38,100 nucleotides of DNA from Mycobacterium lehmannii (GCF_002245535.1 NZ_NKCN01000036.1:1-38100), one strand, 5' to 3'; shown: positions 7,921 through 16,694, counted from the stretch's first letter. Notes: generated by a model from the sequence alone, not told the origin. Numbers and translations: made by a program.

Positions 7921-9195
7921 ATGAACGACGTGACCACCCACCACGTGCCGATCCACGCCGCCGGACACGGACCGCGGCAGCGCACGTTCACGCAGTCGTC
8001 GAAGCTGCAGGACGTCCTGTACGAGATCCGCGGACCGGTGCACGAGCACGCGTCACGCCTCGAGGCCGAGGGTCATCGCATCCTCAAACTGAACATCGGC
8101 AACCCCGCGCCGTTCGGGTTCGAAGCACCGGACGTGATCATGCGCGACATCATCTCGGCCCTGCCGTATGCCCAGGGTTACTCCGATTCCAAGGGCATCA
8201 TGCCCGCGCGGCGCGCGGTGTTCACCCGCTACGAACTCGTCGACGGGTTCCCGCGATTCGACGTCGACGATGTGTATCTCGGCAACGGCGCGTCCGAGTT
8301 GATCCAGATGACGTTGCAGGCGTTGCTCGACAACGGAGATCAGGTGCTGATTCCGGCGCCCGACTACCCGCTGTGGACCGCGTGCACCTCACTGGCGGGT
8401 GGCACCCCGGTGCACTACCTGTGCGACGAGACACAGGGCTGGATGCCCGACATCGCCGACCTGGAATCCAAGATCACCGAGCGCACGAAGGCGATCGTCG
8501 TGATCAATCCGAACAACCCGACCGGGGCGGTGTATACACGCGAAATCCTCACCCAGATCGCGGATTTGGCGCGCAAGCACGAGCTGCTGCTGTTGTCCGA
8601 CGAGATCTACGACAAGATTCTCTACGACGACAGCGAGCACGTCGCGACGGCATCGGTGGCGCCCGATGTGCTGACTCTGACCTTCAACGGCCTGTCGAAG
8701 GCATACCGGGTCGCGGGTTACCGGGCGGGCTGGCTGGTGATCACCGGGCCGAAGGAGAACGCCACCAGCTTCATCGAGGGCATCAGCCTGCTCGCGAACA
8801 TGCGACTGTGCCCGAACGTTCCTGCACAGCATGCGATCCAGGTCGCACTCGGTGGTCATCAGAGCATCGAGGAGCTGGTGCTGCCCGGGGGTCGCCTGCT
8901 CGAGCAGCGCGACGTGGCCTGGCAGATGCTCAACGAGATCCCCGGGGTGTCCTGCGTGAAACCGCAAGGGGCGCTGTATGCGTTCCCCCGCCTGGACCCC
9001 GAGGTCTACGACATCGTCGACGACGAGCAGCTGGTCCTGGATCTGCTGCTGCAGGAGAAGATCCTGGTCACCCAGGGCACCGGGTTCAATTGGCCGACAC
9101 CGGATCACCTGCGCATCGTGACGCTGCCGTGGGCCCGCGAGCTGTCCAATGCCATCGAACGGCTGGGCAACTTCCTGGTCAGCTACCGGCAGTAG
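7921..9195 (+). CDS. aspC: PLP-dependent aminotransferase, AlaA/AspC type (class I/II)
   Basis: A 424-residue fold-type I aminotransferase. K260 in NGLSKAYRVAGYRAG is the Schiff-base lysine. Other family features are NIGNPAPFGFEAPD near residue 58, GNGASELIQ, APDYPLWTA, NPNNPTGAVY and SDEIYDKILYDD. The M. tuberculosis orthologue next to etfD (Rv0337c) is named aspC, but the sequence reads much closer to E. coli AlaA, the glutamate-pyruvate transaminase, than to E. coli AspC. Alanine synthesis from pyruvate is therefore a good alternative role. The ATG lies 46 bases after etfD on the same strand, so co-transcription is likely. Confidence 0.93.
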   Translation: MNDVTTHHVPIHAAGHGPRQRTFTQSSKLQDVLYEIRGPVHEHASRLEAEGHRILKLNIGNPAPFGFEAPDVIMRDIISALPYAQGYSDSKGIMPARRAVFTRYELVDGFPRFDVDDVYLGNGASELIQMTLQALLDNGDQVLIPAPDYPLWTACTSLAGGTPVHYLCDETQGWMPDIADLESKITERTKAIVVINPNNPTGAVYTREILTQIADLARKHELLLLSDEIYDKILYDDSEHVATASVAPDVLTLTFNGLSKAYRVAGYRAGWLVITGPKENATSFIEGISLLANMRLCPNVPAQHAIQVALGGHQSIEELVLPGGRLLEQRDVAWQMLNEIPGVSCVKPQGALYAFPRLDPEVYDIVDDEQLVLDLLLQEKILVTQGTGFNWPTPDHLRIVTLPWARELSNAIERLGNFLVSYRQ

Positions 9196-9216
9196 CGTCC
9201 TTCTAGGCTGTTGTCC

Positions 9217-10452
9217 GTGGCGCACTCACACGGACACTCCCACTCACCGACCGGCCCGGCGCCGCTGGGGCCGATCGCCGCGAAGGTCGTCGTCGGTCTG
9301 CTGATCGCCATCGGAGTGGCCGTCCTGGCGGGAACGGCATGGCTGTGGCCCAGCCAGCAGAAGACCGACATCCCGCTGCCGTTTCAGAACGCCGAGGGCG
9401 GCGCCGTCACCACCGAATCTGGGCTGGTCCGCTCGAGCAGTACCGCGACGTGCGGCAGCCCGTCAGTCGGTCAGGTGCTGACCGCCGATCCAATTCCGGC
9501 GACGGGCGGCGGAGCCGAGTGCGTGCAGGCGTTGATCGTGATTCAGTCCGGGCCCAACAAGGGCGCGGCGACCGTTCTCGAATTCAGCGGTGGCCCCGGC
9601 CAACCCAATCTCGCGGCCGGCGACGACGTCAGGATCACCCGTCAGGTCGATGCGACCGGCACCACCACCTACTCGTTCTACGACTACGAACGGACATGGC
9701 CGCTCGTCGCGCTGGCCGTGGCGTTCGCCGTGGTGGTGGTCGCGGTCGCCCGGTGGCGGGGGTTTCGCGCCCTCATCGGCATCGTGGTCGCGTTCCTCGT
9801 GTTGGTGGTGTTCATGCTGCCCGCGCTGCGTGACGGTGCCGCGGCCGTGCCCGTCGCGCTGGTGGCCTCGGCGCTGATCCTCTACGCCGTCATCTACCTG
9901 GCCCACGGCGTGAGCCTGCGGACCAGCGCGGCCCTGCTCGGAACACTCACGTCGCTGCTGCTTGCCGCGTTCCTCTCCTGGGGCGCAATCGAATTGGCCC
10001 ACCTGACCGGTCTCTCGGAAGACCGGAACAACGAGGTCGCCGCCTACCTGGGCAACGTATCGATCACCGGTCTGCTGCTGGCCGGGTTCATCATCGGGTC
10101 GCTCGGTGTGCTCAACGACGTCACCGTCACCCAGGCCTCGACGGTGTTCGAGCTGGCCGAACTCGAGGGCGCCTCACGGCGCGCGATCTTTGTAGGCGCG
10201 ATGCGGGTGGGCCGGGACCACATCGCGAGCACGGTCTACACGCTGGTGCTGGCCTATGCGGGCAGCGCACTACCGTTACTGCTGCTGTTCAGCGTCGCCA
10301 ACCGGGCCCTCGGCGACGTGCTCACCAGCGAGAGTGTGGCCATCGAGATCGCCCGCTCGGCGGTCGGCGGTATCGCGCTGGCATTGTCTGTGCCGCTGAC
10401 GACGGGCATCGCGGCGGTGCTGGCGACGCCCGCGCGCGCTCGACGCGGTTAG
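9217..10452 (+). CDS. YibE/F-like multi-pass membrane protein
   Basis: An approximately 411-residue membrane protein of the YibE/F family, whose transport or other function is unknown. After a His-rich start (AHSHGHSHSP) there is one membrane helix (about residues 25-47), an extracytoplasmic domain of about 110 residues including STATCGSPSVGQ, and then seven or so helices containing the family block VSITGLLLAGFIIGSLGVLNDVTVTQASTV. I chose GTG 9217; TTG 9211 in the same frame is possible and no ribosome site is clear. The His-rich N-terminus could bind metal (inference). Its stop codon overlaps the stop of the convergent gene at 10449-10452. Confidence 0.82.
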   Translation: MAHSHGHSHSPTGPAPLGPIAAKVVVGLLIAIGVAVLAGTAWLWPSQQKTDIPLPFQNAEGGAVTTESGLVRSSSTATCGSPSVGQVLTADPIPATGGGAECVQALIVIQSGPNKGAATVLEFSGGPGQPNLAAGDDVRITRQVDATGTTTYSFYDYERTWPLVALAVAFAVVVVAVARWRGFRALIGIVVAFLVLVVFMLPALRDGAAAVPVALVASALILYAVIYLAHGVSLRTSAALLGTLTSLLLAAFLSWGAIELAHLTGLSEDRNNEVAAYLGNVSITGLLLAGFIIGSLGVLNDVTVTQASTVFELAELEGASRRAIFVGAMRVGRDHIASTVYTLVLAYAGSALPLLLLFSVANRALGDVLTSESVAIEIARSAVGGIALALSVPLTTGIAAVLATPARARRG

Positions 10453-11192
10453 AAGCCGGTGCGCTCCAGCCACGCGTCCCACACCGCGGTGTCACCGAAC
10501 ACCTCGATGCCGCTGTCGGCGGCCGTGCGCCGTCGCGTGATCGCCAACAGCAGATCGGTGGCGCTGCCGCGCAGCGCGGTGTCGGCCTTGCTGTGGTTGT
10601 GCGACCACCAGACGCCGTCCTCGTCGTGGACGATGGTCCACTCCCCGGTCGGCCCCAGCCCGTCGTCGGTGGCGTGCATGTGGATGCTTCTGCCGTGATC
10701 CAGCGCGGGTTGCTCACCGCCGCCGACCATCAGCTCGACCCATTCGCTGATCGCGTCGGCCGCCAACTCCGGCGGTGGGTCGTAGTCGGCCCCGACGGCC
10801 AGCGCCGCATCCGCGTGGTGCACGGCGACCTCGTGTAGCCGTCGACGGATCCACCACCCCGCGGGGCGGGGGCCGCGGAAGGTCCAGACTCTGGTCGCCG
10901 CCCCTGCCCGCTCGACCGCATCGACCACCAGCTGCGCGCCCTGGTTGAGCCAGTCGATCGCCGCGTCGGCGTCGTCGGGTGGTTTGCCGTCGCGGACCTC
11001 GCGCGGGTCCAGTGCCGATATCCGGTGTTCGGCGATGATCTGTGCGGCCCACCGGTTTCCGCGGCCGACGTGGCGGAACAGTTGTTTGAGTGTCCAGTCG
11101 GGACAGGTCGGCACCGGCGTCGAGGGGTCTGCACTGCGGATCAGTTCCCCGAATTCGCGGGTCTGGTCGAGCAGCGCGGCTCGGAAATCCAC
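10449..11192 (-). CDS. Maleylpyruvate isomerase-like (DinB/MDMPI fold) family protein, TIGR03086/03083 type
   Basis: A 247-residue protein of the mycothiol-dependent maleylpyruvate isomerase superfamily. The N-terminal four-helix bundle has the family signature PVPTCPDWTLKQLFRHVGR near residues 27-45, a first metal-ligand histidine, and HEVAVHHAD near 142-150 supplying an E-x3-H pair. A smaller C-terminal alpha/beta domain follows. Members use mycothiol or bind zinc, but the substrate here is unknown. I chose GTG 11190-11192 because the domain starts immediately (VDFRAALLDQT); the upstream open frame is antisense noise over a pseudogene. It is the last gene of the minus-strand run that begins at 15812. 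Confidence 0.82.
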   Translation of the reverse strand: MDFRAALLDQTREFGELIRSADPSTPVPTCPDWTLKQLFRHVGRGNRWAAQIIAEHRISALDPREVRDGKPPDDADAAIDWLNQGAQLVVDAVERAGAATRVWTFRGPRPAGWWIRRRLHEVAVHHADAALAVGADYDPPPELAADAISEWVELMVGGGEQPALDHGRSIHMHATDDGLGPTGEWTIVHDEDGVWWSHNHSKADTALRGSATDLLLAITRRRTAADSGIEVFGDTAVWDAWLERTGF

Positions 11193-11206
11193 GCCCCCGA
11201 ACGTAC

Positions 11207-11373
11207 TCAATACTCGACGCGGAAACCCCCGATAATGCCGATCTCGTTGCCGTCGGGATCTTCTATCTTCGACAACCGCGCACCTTGCTGGCCGCGACGA
11301 TTTCACCGTAGAACCGGCCGCTGACCTCGACGTCATTCGCGGGCACGACCGCGAGCACATGGTCAACCGACAT
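11207..11373 (-). pseudogene. Decayed VOC/glyoxalase-family protein
   Basis: On the minus strand an ATG at 11373, preceded by a good GGAGGG ribosome site, opens MSVDHVLAVVPANDVEVSGRF and meets a stop after about 36 codons. In another frame the sequence continues with a typical VOC C-terminus: IEDPDGNEIGIIGGFRVEY and a TGA at 11207-11209. Only 167 bases remain, against about 360 for an intact single-domain VOC protein. The middle, including the central metal-binding part, has been deleted with a frame change. The intact start signal and the recognisable end suggest recent decay. Neighbours on both sides are on the same strand. Confidence 0.8.
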
Positions 11374-11408
11374 GAGAATCCCTCCGTTCCTCGAAGGGGT
11401 AGACCCGG

Positions 11409-12755
11409 TCAGGCCGGTGCACTAATCGACGAGCGAGCGGTGCCCAGCGCGATCGGCAGCGACGCCCACCCCCTCAGCACTCGCGTCTCGCGCCTGCTGC
11501 CCTCACCAGCCAGTCGCGCATCGGGAAAACGTTCGAAGAACGCCCGCAGTCCGACCTCGCCCTCAGCGCGGGCCAGGGCAGATCCCAGACAGAAATGCCT
11601 GCCCCCGGAGAACGACAGATGTCGTCCGGCGTTCTCCCGCTCGAGGTCGAAGCGGTCCGGGTCGTCGAACACCTTGGGGTCGCGGTTGGCGCCTGCGATG
11701 TAGATGAGCACCGCCCTGCCACGCGGGATCCGGTGCCCCGCGATCTCGGTGTGCTTCGTCGCCCTGCGCGCGGTGAGTTGCACGGGCGGGTCCAGGCGCA
11801 AGATCTCCTCGACGGCGGTCGGCCAGAGTTCGGGTCGCTGCGCCAGGGTTTCGAGGTGCCGCGGGTGATCGAGCAACATGCGAATTCCGTTGCTCAGCAG
11901 GTTGACCGTCGTCTCGAATCCCGCGGCCAGCACGAGGCCCGCGGTAGCCATCAGTTCCTGCTGGTCGAGCCGGGCGCCCTCGTCGGAGGCCGCGATCAGC
12001 TGGCTCATCAGGTCGTCGCCGGGATTGCGTCGCAGCCCTTCGAGGTGCCCGGACAGCCAATCGTTGAAGCCGACCACGCTGCGGTAGACGGTGCGGTACT
12101 GCGGCCAGGTCAGGCCGATATCGAGGCTGGCCGCACCGCGCTCGCCGAACTCCAGGACTCGTGACCGGTCGGCGTCGGGAACGCCGAGGATGTCACCGAT
12201 GACCGCGACCGGTAACTGGGCACAGTAGCGGTCGACGATGTCGACGGTTCCGGCTTCCGCGAGTTCATCGAGCAGAGAATCGGCGGTCTCCTGCACCCGG
12301 TCCCTCAGCGCGGCAACGGCTCTGGGGGTGAACACCGACGACACCAGCTTTCGGTAGCGGGTGTGGTCCGGGGGTTCCACCGCCAACATCGACGGCGGCT
12401 CGAGGGGATGCAGCAGATCGGTTTTGGTGCGGTTCGCGACCCATTGGACCGGTTTGGGCAGGTTGGAGCCGATCGGCAGAACCTCGAAGTCGTCGTCCCG
12501 CAGCAGATCGTTGGCGATCCCGTGGTCGACGGTGAGGTGCACGATGGCGGCCTCCACCATCGGCCCCTTCGCGCGCAGGTCGTCGGCGAAGGCAACCGGG
12601 TCGGCGCGCACGCTCGGATCGGCGATCATCCGGCCTTGGGGATCGCCGCGGCGCGCGAGCAGCTTCGAGGCACCGCGCACGAACCCGTGCACGGCAAGCC
12701 AGCGGATTCGGTGACGGATCGGCCCACCGTGCCGAGCCGGACGAATCGGTTCCAC
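11409..12755 (-). CDS. Cytochrome P450, CYP140-like
   Basis: A 448-residue cytosolic P450. The heme-thiolate loop FSGGRHFCLG puts the iron ligand at C389. The I-helix AGFETT (278-283) has the oxygen-activating acid/Thr region, and the K-helix E-x-x-R is E317/R320. The N-terminal block (RWLAVHGFVRG, LLARRGDPQGRMIADP, LAVEPPDHTRYRKLVSSVFT) and the C-terminal RRETRVLRGW closely resemble M. tuberculosis CYP140A1 (Rv1880c) as I remember it. The substrate is unknown, and a ferredoxin is not encoded nearby. It starts 10 bases after the stop of udgA and is likely co-transcribed with it; the VOC pseudogene follows 35 bases downstream. Confidence 0.92.
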   Translation of the reverse strand: MEPIRPARHGGPIRHRIRWLAVHGFVRGASKLLARRGDPQGRMIADPSVRADPVAFADDLRAKGPMVEAAIVHLTVDHGIANDLLRDDDFEVLPIGSNLPKPVQWVANRTKTDLLHPLEPPSMLAVEPPDHTRYRKLVSSVFTPRAVAALRDRVQETADSLLDELAEAGTVDIVDRYCAQLPVAVIGDILGVPDADRSRVLEFGERGAASLDIGLTWPQYRTVYRSVVGFNDWLSGHLEGLRRNPGDDLMSQLIAASDEGARLDQQELMATAGLVLAAGFETTVNLLSNGIRMLLDHPRHLETLAQRPELWPTAVEEILRLDPPVQLTARRATKHTEIAGHRIPRGRAVLIYIAGANRDPKVFDDPDRFDLERENAGRHLSFSGGRHFCLGSALARAEGEVGLRAFFERFPDARLAGEGSRRETRVLRGWASLPIALGTARSSISAPA

Positions 12756-12765
12756 GCGGCCGAGC

Positions 12766-14103
12766 CTACCGATTCTGAGCCGTCACGCCCCTTCCCAGGC
12801 AGTGGACCTGCCAGCCGGCCTGCATCCACCGGTCAATGTCAAGGCAATTGCGGCCGTCGACAATGACTTTCGCGCGCACCGCTCCGGCGAGCTCGGCGGG
12901 GTTCAACTCGACGAACTCGCGCCATTCGGTCAACACCAGTACGGCATCGGCCCGCTCACACGCTTCGGCGACCGACGTCGAATAGGTCAGCGTCGGAAAC
13001 TGGCGTCGGGAGTTCTCCATCGCCTTCGGGTCGTAGACGTTGACGGTGGCGCCCTTGAGTTGCAGCATCCCGGCGACGTTGAGAGCCGGCGAATCGCGCA
13101 CGTCGTCGGATTCCGGTTTGAACGCGGCACCGAGCACCGCGATGTTGGCGCCCAGCAGCGACCCTCCGCACGCGACGGTTGCCAGTTCCACCATCCTGCT
13201 TCGCCGTCGCATGTTGATCGCGTCCACCTCGCGCAGGAACGTCAGGGCATGGTTGGCGCCGAGTTCGCCGGCGCGGGCCATGAAGGCGCGGATGTCTTTG
13301 GGCAAGCAGCCGCCACCGAAGCCCAGACCGGCGTTGAGGAAGCGGCGTCCGATCCGCGGGTCGTACCCCAACGCGTCGGCGAGAAGCGTCACGTCGGCGT
13401 CGACGGCCTCGCAGACTTCGGAGATCGCGTTGATGAACGAGATCTTGGTGGCGAGAAACGCGTTGGCGGACACCTTGACCAGCTCGGCGGTCTGCAGATC
13501 GGTGACCAGAAAGGGGACCTGCTGGTCCAGCAGCGGTGCGTACAGTTCCCGGATTGCCGCCTCGGCGGCACACGAATCCGGTTGTACGCCAAGCACGATC
13601 CGATCCGGATGCAGGGTGTCGTGCACGGCGAAGCCCTCCCGCAGAAACTCCGGATTCCACGCCATCTCGACGTGGACCCCAGCCGGCGCCAACGCGCGCG
13701 CCCGGTCCCTCAGTTCGGCGGCGGAGCCGACCGGCACCGTGGACTTGCCAACGATCACAGCCGAGCGACTCAGCCGCGGGACCAGCATGTCCACAACGGC
13801 GTGTACATGACGCAGATCGGCGGCGAACTCCCCCTTCTTCTGCGGTGTCCCGACGGCAAGGAAGTGCAGGTCGGCGAACCCGGCCGCGGCGTCATAGTCG
13901 GTGGTGAACGCCAAGCGCCCGGCGGAGATGTTGTCGCTCAACACTTTTCGCAACCCAGGCTCGTAGAAGGGAGTTTCACCCGCTGCGAGTTTGGCGACCT
14001 TGCCCGCGTCGACGTCTACGCCGAGCACCTCGTGACCCAACTCGGCCATACCCGCCGCGTGGGTGGCTCCCAGATAGCCCGTGCCGAAAACGGTGCACCG
14101 CAT
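12766..14103 (-). CDS. udgA: UDP-glucose 6-dehydrogenase
   Basis: A 445-residue NAD-dependent enzyme that oxidises UDP-glucose to UDP-glucuronate for envelope polysaccharides. The N-terminal Rossmann motif is VFGTGYLGATHA (5-16), STVPVGS lies near 121-127, and the catalytic cysteine is C266 in GFGGGCLPKD. The C-terminal domain has GAAFKPESDDVRDSPAL. Length is normal for the family (Rv0322 is about 443 residues). The gene sits between a DUF7159-like membrane protein upstream (74-base gap) and the P450 (10-base gap). In M. tuberculosis udgA is next to dcd; here the DUF7159-like gene lies between them. Confidence 0.95.
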   Translation of the reverse strand: MRCTVFGTGYLGATHAAGMAELGHEVLGVDVDAGKVAKLAAGETPFYEPGLRKVLSDNISAGRLAFTTDYDAAAGFADLHFLAVGTPQKKGEFAADLRHVHAVVDMLVPRLSRSAVIVGKSTVPVGSAAELRDRARALAPAGVHVEMAWNPEFLREGFAVHDTLHPDRIVLGVQPDSCAAEAAIRELYAPLLDQQVPFLVTDLQTAELVKVSANAFLATKISFINAISEVCEAVDADVTLLADALGYDPRIGRRFLNAGLGFGGGCLPKDIRAFMARAGELGANHALTFLREVDAINMRRRSRMVELATVACGGSLLGANIAVLGAAFKPESDDVRDSPALNVAGMLQLKGATVNVYDPKAMENSRRQFPTLTYSTSVAEACERADAVLVLTEWREFVELNPAELAGAVRAKVIVDGRNCLDIDRWMQAGWQVHCLGRGVTAQNR

Positions 14104-14177
14104 ACCGCCTTGATATGCAGCCCTGATGAGCTAACCGCTACGCGACACTGATCGTGCGGCCAACGGCAGGTTACGAG

Positions 14178-15812
14178 CTAGCGGCAGAACCCCAGGAAGC
14201 AGTTCGACCCGCCGCGATTCGATCCGCCCGAGCCCGGCCCGCGCGAGGATCCGCTGTCACTCGATCCGCCCGAGCCCGGTCCGCGAGACGATCCGCTGTC
14301 ACTCGACCCGCCCGATCCGCTGCCGGGGTACCGCCCCGATCCACTGCCGGGATAACCGCCCGATCCGCTGCCGGGATAGCTGCCCGATCCGTTACCCGAA
14401 CCGTTCTGCCACGGCGGCACCTGAGGCCTGGGCAGCTCCGGCTCCTCGCGCTCGTCCTGCCACGGCGGAGTCCAACTCGGCAGCTTCGGCGGCGTCCACC
14501 TCGGCGGGGACCACGGGTTCTGCGGCCGCGGGTAGTACTGCGGCGGTGCCACCACCGGCGGCACGTACACCGGAACCGGGGCCGGAGCCACGGGTGCCGG
14601 CGCGGGTGGCGGTGCCGCGGGCGGAGGAGCGGGCGGCGGGGCTTGCGGTGCGGGAGGCGGCGCCTCGACATAGACCGTCCGCGGCGGCGCCTGCGGAGCG
14701 GGCTGTTGCGCAGCGACCGGCACGGGAGCCTTGATGGTCTCTGCCTGCGGGGGCGGAGGCGCCTGAACCGGCTGCGCCTGTTCGGTCGGCGGAGCAGGCG
14801 GGGCGGGCGCGATGCTGCTGGGCACGATCGCGCTCTGTCCCGGGCTCGGCCGCTGGTCGGCCGTCGGGCGGATACTCACCGCGAGCGAGATCACGAGCGC
14901 GACGACGCCGACGACGAAGATCGACGCCATCGCGCTGCCGACGAGCAGGAACGGCTTGCGATCCTCGTTGGCCGCGGCATGAAGGTCAGTCCGCGACGCG
15001 TAGTCGCCGACGGAGGCGCCGTCACCGCCGGCGGGCGCCAATTGGGTTGGCGCGCCGGCTAGCCCGGCGTACACCGAACCCGCGGTGGTGCCGTCGGGGT
15101 CCTGGGAATAGGCCAGGCCGACGGTGGACGCCTCCAACGCCGGAGCGGCGGCGGCGGCCAGCGCCGCACCCCTCGCTAGCGCCATCTCCGGCTCGTCGGG
15201 GGCGTGCACCGGCAGGCTCACCAGATGCTCGAGGTGGCTCTTCACCGAGCTCACGTCGACGCCGGAGCCGACGACGAACATGCCTTGCGGCGGGTTGTCC
15301 TGGGCATCGACGGCGGCCGCCATATCGGCGAGCACGGCCATCGCGTCCTGGCTGTGCAGGCTGCTGCTGAGCACCTTGACCACGGACCCGTCGTCGGTCT
15401 GGACGACCGACAGCGTCGCGGTGTCGCGGTCGATGAAGAGCAGTGCGGTGGTGTCGTAGCCGACCGCCCTCCCGACGGCCTGGGCGAGTGCGCCCGCGGC
15501 GTGTCCATCGGAGACAAGCATGACGTCGTCGATATCGCGGGCGGCGAGCGCGTCGCGCAGTTGTGCCGCCTCGGCGTGATCGCTCCATGTGACGCCGATG
15601 GCCTTCAGATCATGCCCACCCGCCTCGGCGCTCTCCTTGGTCCCGAGCACGGCGTCCACCACCTGGGCGGCGGCACCCGATGTTGCTGAGCCATCACTTC
15701 CGCTGACCTCGAAGACGTCGTGGTCGACGGTGGCCCCGTCGGCCATCTCGCCTTCGACCAGCACCATGCGGACCGTCGCAGGTGTCATCGATACACCCAG
15801 AACGATGTCCAC
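14178..15812 (-). CDS. DUF7159-like actin-fold membrane protein with Pro- and Gly/Ser-rich tail
   Basis: A 544-residue protein starting MDIVLGVSMTPATVRMVLVEG, as in the mycobacterial DUF7159 family. The N-terminal 220 residues read as a degenerate actin/Hsp70 fold: a phosphate-1-like strand pair (4-21), a phosphate-2-like ALLFIDRDTATLSVV (123-137) lacking the glycines, and an adenosine-like MFVVGSGVDVSSVKSHL (178-194) followed by ALARGAALAAA. STVGLAYSQDPDG (229-241) resembles the juxtamembrane motif of the Hsp70-like proteins. One membrane helix spans about 287-313. The tail is Pro/Ala-rich, then a Gly/Ser repeat region, ending in the two-cysteine motif NCFLGFCR. It is a paralogue of the gene at 26675. 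The function is unknown; nucleotide binding is doubtful because key glycines are missing. Confidence 0.83.
   Translation of the reverse strand: MDIVLGVSMTPATVRMVLVEGEMADGATVDHDVFEVSGSDGSATSGAAAQVVDAVLGTKESAEAGGHDLKAIGVTWSDHAEAAQLRDALAARDIDDVMLVSDGHAAGALAQAVGRAVGYDTTALLFIDRDTATLSVVQTDDGSVVKVLSSSLHSQDAMAVLADMAAAVDAQDNPPQGMFVVGSGVDVSSVKSHLEHLVSLPVHAPDEPEMALARGAALAAAAAPALEASTVGLAYSQDPDGTTAGSVYAGLAGAPTQLAPAGGDGASVGDYASRTDLHAAANEDRKPFLLVGSAMASIFVVGVVALVISLAVSIRPTADQRPSPGQSAIVPSSIAPAPPAPPTEQAQPVQAPPPPQAETIKAPVPVAAQQPAPQAPPRTVYVEAPPPAPQAPPPAPPPAAPPPAPAPVAPAPVPVYVPPVVAPPQYYPRPQNPWSPPRWTPPKLPSWTPPWQDEREEPELPRPQVPPWQNGSGNGSGSYPGSGSGGYPGSGSGRYPGSGSGGSSDSGSSRGPGSGGSSDSGSSRGPGSGGSNRGGSNCFLGFCR
14217..14395 (-). 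repeat. Two tandem repeats encoding the Gly/Ser-rich tail
   Basis: Two adjacent in-frame repeats lie in the 3' part of the DUF7159-like gene. A 42-bp unit occurs twice with starts at 14248 and 14290, coding SSDSGSSRGPGSGG. A 24-bp unit has starts at 14314, 14338, 14362 and 14386, coding (R/G/S)YPGSGSG. The periods are exact multiples of three, so copy-number change would lengthen or shorten the tail without a frameshift. Confidence 0.9.
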
Positions 15813-16002
15813 TGCCCCTCCAAAACGTTTGCTACCAAGCCTGGATCGCCGATCGGCATCTCGCCACGCACAAGCCGGCGACTAGTGGTTCATCGCCGTG
15901 AGCAGGACAGGCGTTACGCCTCCACCGACATTTGCTGGGTCGATGCTGCCGACGTTGGTATCTCGACCCTACTCGTGTCAACGGCCGTCGGCGCCGAGCG
16001 GT

Positions 16003-16575
16003 TCAACTGGACTTGATGAAGTTCTGGTACGACCGCGACGGGGTGGGACCGCGCTGGCCCTGATACTTCGAGCCGACCCGCGCGCTGCCGTAGGGGTGCT
16101 CGGCTGGGCTGGTCAGCCGCAGCAGGCACAGCTGCCCGATCTTCATCCCCGGCCACAGCGTGATCGGCAGATTCGCGACGTTCGACAACTCCAGGGTGAT
16201 GTGCCCGGAGAACCCCGGGTCGATGAACCCCGCGGTGGAGTGCGTCAACAGCCCCAGCCGGCCCAGCGACGACTTGCCCTCCAGCCTGCCCGCGAGATCG
16301 TCAGGCAGCGTGCACAGTTCCAGCGTCGACCCGAGCACGAACTCGCCCGGGTGCAGCACGAACGGCTCACCCGGGTCGGCTTGGACCAAGGTGGTCAGCT
16401 CGTCTTGCTGCTTGGCCGGGTCGATGTGCGTATATCGCGTGTTGTTGAAGACGCGGAACAGGTTGTCGAGGCGGACGTCGATGCTGGACGGCTGGACCAG
16501 GGAGTCGTCGAAGGGATCAAGCCCCAGTCGCTCGGCAGCGATCTCGGCGCGGATGTCGCGGTCGGAGAGCAGCAC
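16003..16575 (-). CDS. dcd: Bifunctional dCTP deaminase/dUTPase
   Basis: A 190-residue enzyme that turns dCTP into dUMP and ammonia, feeding thymidylate synthesis and limiting uracil in DNA. Key blocks are VQPSSIDVRL (27-36), GKSSLGRLGLLTHSTAGFID (100-119) and the catalytic glutamate E129 in HITLELSN. Length and the HSTAGF segment match the M. tuberculosis enzyme Rv0321, which carries both deaminase and dUTPase activity. It is transcribed on its own, away from the tRNA gene 45 bases to the right. To the left, 190 bases without a gene separate it from the DUF7159-like gene and should carry that gene's promoter. Confidence 0.96.
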   Translation of the reverse strand: MLLSDRDIRAEIAAERLGLDPFDDSLVQPSSIDVRLDNLFRVFNNTRYTHIDPAKQQDELTTLVQADPGEPFVLHPGEFVLGSTLELCTLPDDLAGRLEGKSSLGRLGLLTHSTAGFIDPGFSGHITLELSNVANLPITLWPGMKIGQLCLLRLTSPAEHPYGSARVGSKYQGQRGPTPSRSYQNFIKSS

Positions 16576-16620
16576 GCGACGAGCCTAGCGGCTCGGATGT
16601 TAGCCTTCGTGCTCAAACAA

Positions 16621-16694
16621 GCCGGTGTAGTTCAATGGCAGAACATCAGCTTCCCAAGCTGAGAACGCGGGTTCGATTCCCGTCACCGGCTCCA
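16621..16694 (+). tRNA. tRNA-Gly (anticodon CCC)
   Basis: A complete cloverleaf. The acceptor arms GCCGGTG (16621-16627) and CACCGGC (16684-16690) pair fully. The D arm is GTTC/GAAC, the anticodon stem TCAGC/GCTGA encloses the loop TTCCCAA with anticodon CCC, the variable loop is GAAC, and the T arm is GCGGG-TTCGATT-CCCGT. The discriminator T16691 is followed by an encoded CCA at 16692-16694. The neighbourhood (dcd next to tRNA-Gly) is as in M. tuberculosis. Such genes are common integration targets, but no attachment-site repeat is seen here. Confidence 0.96.

Noticed and set aside
12802..14151. A 449-codon plus-strand frame antisense to udgA
   Set aside because: Shadow frame; the UDP-glucose dehydrogenase motifs are all on the minus strand.
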